A stretch of 7,142 nucleotides of DNA, from positions 1-7,142 of the forward strand of contig CAMWTX010000078.1 in NCBI GenBank assembly GCA_947177315.1, read 5' to 3'. This document shows positions 5,668-7,142 of the stretch, piece after piece. Numbering within the stretch: the stretch's first letter is position 1; the number at the start of each line of letters is the position of its first letter. The position numbers were made by a program, and so were the translations under genes. The notes under the pieces are model-generated. The model had not been told where the DNA came from, did no database searches, and was given only the letters and a program-made list of their open reading frames with translations. This DNA is from an uncultured Bacteroidales bacterium (GTDB taxonomy: Bacteria; Bacteroidota; Bacteroidia; Bacteroidales; P3).

Positions 5668-7142
5668 TTACCGTATGACCAGTTTTCCCGTAGCCATCCA
5701 TGTGGCTTTGGCATCGCGCACACGCACCACATAGGAACCCGGCTGCCAGGCCGCTCGCAGTGTGTGGTTCCTGCGGAACGCCTTCTCATACACCGGCTTG
5801 CCCGTGCCGTCGAACACCTCGATCGTGCCCTCCGCCTCGGGTTTGCCAATTACCGACACCTGCACTTCCTCGCCCGCCGCCGTGGGATTGGGGCGCAACT
5901 CCAGCGAGAGTTCCTTCGGATAGCCCTTGCGCTTTACCCCGCAGCTCTGCAGTTTCAATCCGTCCGAGGCGCGTTCCAACAGCACCGCGTAGGTGTCTGT
6001 GGAACGCAAATAGGGCTTGGCGTAGTAATACGGCCTCGTCTCGCCCTCCATCGGCTCTCCGTCCCTATACCACTGGTAGCCCGAAAACTCGTAGCCTCCG
6101 TTGTATTCCGCCGACAGCACCGCCAGCACGTTGTTCCACTTCTGCACGATAATGTTGGACGGGTACGGTATCTCGAAAGCAAGCGCTTCTTCTTCCGCAT
6201 AGCAGCCCGAACCGTCCGCCTGCCACAGCCGCAGGCCGTAGCGGTCGGGGCGCGCGGAGGGCGGCAATGCGATATGCACCGTCTGTTTGCCCGTGGAGGT
6301 TACCGCCATCGTGGTGTCGCGGAAGCCCGCCGACTTTGCCGCAGGGTCGAATGCCAGCCGCAGATGTTTGGGCGAGCCCGTTTCGGTGCGGTACGAAAAG
6401 GCGATTTCCGACGCACCGCAGGGCGGCGTTATCGTGTCCAAAACCACGAGCCGCGCCGCGTTTTCCTTACCCTGCACATAAAGCCGCAGCAGCACGCTGT
6501 CGCAGCCCTGTGCACTCCGCAGCACTATAGTATGTTCTCCCGCCCCGTAGGTTTCTCCGTTATACACTATCGGCAAGGAATCGCCGCACACCTCGTAGCG
6601 CAGCACGCTCTCCGCCGGGCTGCTTTGTGTGAACACCGCCTCCACTTCGCAGTCGCCGTGCAGGTCCTTCAACTCGTAGCGGTTCTGCGGAGGCACGGTC
6701 TTTCCGTCTATCTTCAGGCTGTCCAACTTATGGCACGCGGAGGCCGTGAACGCAAGCCACAGAGATCCGTCCTCGCGCAGCACGGTGTCCGTTATGTTTG
6801 CCGCACCCGCGCCCCTTACGCGCACGCTCACCCTGTAGTGATGCCACCGCCGCGAAAGGCGGTATTCGCGCACGCTGTCGCAGCCCGCCGTGGTAACAAG
6901 GTTCTCGGTATATGTTCCGAAATCCTGTATCGGACGGCCGCCCACCGTATAGGGCAGTTCCTCGATATAGCAGCTGTCGGTGAAAGTATCGTGATACTTG
7001 GGATATATGTCGGCGCGCAGGTGATGGATGCTGTCCGTGCCCCCCTTGTACGGGTCAAATACCGTATCGGCGTAGTCGCCTGTCTGTGTGATTTCCCTGC
7101 CGCGCCAAGACAAGGTGCCGCCCTCGCAGGTGTGCAGGGTAT
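5668..7142 (-). CDS. T9SS type A sorting-domain protein with cysteine repeats (5' partial)
   Basis: The frame runs off the right edge; 490 residues to the TAA at 5670-5668 are visible. A TTG at 7113 is not the real start. The last ~80 residues (5671-5910) form a T9SS type A C-terminal domain: 'LELRPNPTAAGEEVQVSV', 'GTIEVFDGTGKPVYEK', 'WQPGSYVVRVRDAK' and terminal 'TGKLVIR'. So the protein should be exported by Sec, then moved across the outer membrane by T9SS with removal of this domain and usually attachment to the cell surface. Upstream are three copies of a repeat ending in a 'GCDSV'-like motif (7000-7142, 6847-6999, 6466-6606), an inserted InlB-B-repeat-like segment (6631-6846), and an Ig-like region around 'NIIVQKWNNVLAVLSAEYNG' and 'YQWYRDGEPMEGE' that typically precedes such domains. 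No enzyme domain is visible; any catalytic or adhesive part would lie upstream. The next gene, a small barrel, starts 11 bp later. Confidence 0.9.
   Translation of the reverse strand, partial: TLHTCEGGTLSWRGREITQTGDYADTVFDPYKGGTDSIHHLRADIYPKYHDTFTDSCYIEELPYTVGGRPIQDFGTYTENLVTTAGCDSVREYRLSRRWHHYRVSVRVRGAGAANITDTVLREDGSLWLAFTASACHKLDSLKIDGKTVPPQNRYELKDLHGDCEVEAVFTQSSPAESVLRYEVCGDSLPIVYNGETYGAGEHTIVLRSAQGCDSVLLRLYVQGKENAARLVVLDTITPPCGASEIAFSYRTETGSPKHLRLAFDPAAKSAGFRDTTMAVTSTGKQTVHIALPPSARPDRYGLRLWQADGSGCYAEEEALAFEIPYPSNIIVQKWNNVLAVLSAEYNGGYEFSGYQWYRDGEPMEGETRPYYYAKPYLRSTDTYAVLLERASDGLKLQSCGVKRKGYPKELSLELRPNPTAAGEEVQVSVIGKPEAEGTIEVFDGTGKPVYEKAFRRNHTLRAAWQPGSYVVRVRDAKATWMATGKLVIR
6466..7142 (-). 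repeat. Three divergent protein-level repeats of the 'GCDSV' type within the T9SS cargo
   Basis: Each copy has an early cysteine, a short 'Y..GG/NGE/WRG' turn, 'G.Y' or 'G.H', and an ending 'G(C)DS(V/I)' before a final strand. Copy 1 (7000-7142, possibly extending out of the window) has 'HTCEGG' and ends 'KGGTDSIHHL'. Copy 2 (6847-6999) has 'DSCYIEE' and ends 'AGCDSVREYRL'. Copy 3 (6466-6606) has 'EVCGDSL' and ends 'QGCDSVLLRLYV'. Copies 2 and 3 are separated by the InlB-like segment. The similarity is in protein sequence, not as near-identical DNA. Confidence 0.7.

Noticed and set aside
4707..5849. Minus-strand open frame of 380 codons overlapping the barrel gene and cargo end
   Set aside because: It is an alternative frame of two well-supported genes; the translation is Arg/Gly-rich with no strand pattern, signal or domain.
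5700..6152. Pro/Arg-rich open frame on the + strand
   Set aside because: It is a GC-rich shadow antisense to the T9SS sorting domain and Ig-like region.
1..7142. CRISPR arrays, tRNA/rRNA genes, insertion sequences or phage genes
   Set aside because: I saw no regular direct repeats with spacers, no cloverleaf-like or rRNA sequence, no transposase or integrase motif, and almost no non-coding space to hold them.

Overview
The window looks like a piece of a Bacteroidota chromosome, most likely order Bacteroidales. Three features point there: a C-terminal type IX secretion (T9SS) type A sorting domain, a TonB-dependent receptor with an N-terminal carboxypeptidase-regulatory-like domain paired with a DUF4249-type lipoprotein, and a candidate Bacteroides-style promoter (TTTG, then TAnnTTTG-like). 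Base composition is fairly GC-rich for the group. Genus and species cannot be assigned from the sequence. Every recognisable gene encodes an envelope protein (outer membrane, lipoprotein or secreted).

Layout: (1) 1-1326, + strand, is the 3' part of a gene encoding a POTRA domain followed by an Omp85/D15-type barrel, most likely the end of a patatin-like phospholipase of the PlpD type. (2) It runs tail-to-tail, with a 19 bp gap, into a two-gene minus-strand unit read from 4677 down to 1346: a TonB-dependent receptor (GTG start, AGGA ribosome-binding site) followed after 5 bp by a DUF4249 lipoprotein. (3) Upstream of these, a 79 bp gap (4678-4756) holds a candidate promoter and an imperfect stem-loop. 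(4) From the right edge down to 4757, also on the minus strand, lies a second two-gene unit: the C-terminal 490 residues of a large T9SS cargo protein with cysteine-containing repeats, an InlB-like repeat, an Ig-like region and a type A sorting domain, followed after 11 bp by a 299-residue outer-membrane beta-barrel protein of the OMP_b-brl_2/PorT-like kind.

How the genes may work together: the receptor and DUF4249 lipoprotein are probably co-transcribed and form an uptake or surface module of unknown substrate. No SusD, glycosidase, sigma/anti-sigma pair or sensor is visible, so it should not be called a polysaccharide utilisation locus. The T9SS cargo and small barrel are probably co-transcribed, and the barrel could be an outer-membrane partner for the cargo, though nothing in the sequence proves that. 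The patatin/Omp85 gene points the other way and is probably unrelated.

I find no RNA genes, mobile elements, CRISPR arrays, integrases or clear pseudogenes. I do not see a convincing undescribed system. The points most worth following are the orphan receptor/DUF4249 pair, the cargo/barrel pair, and several residue-level departures from family consensus.
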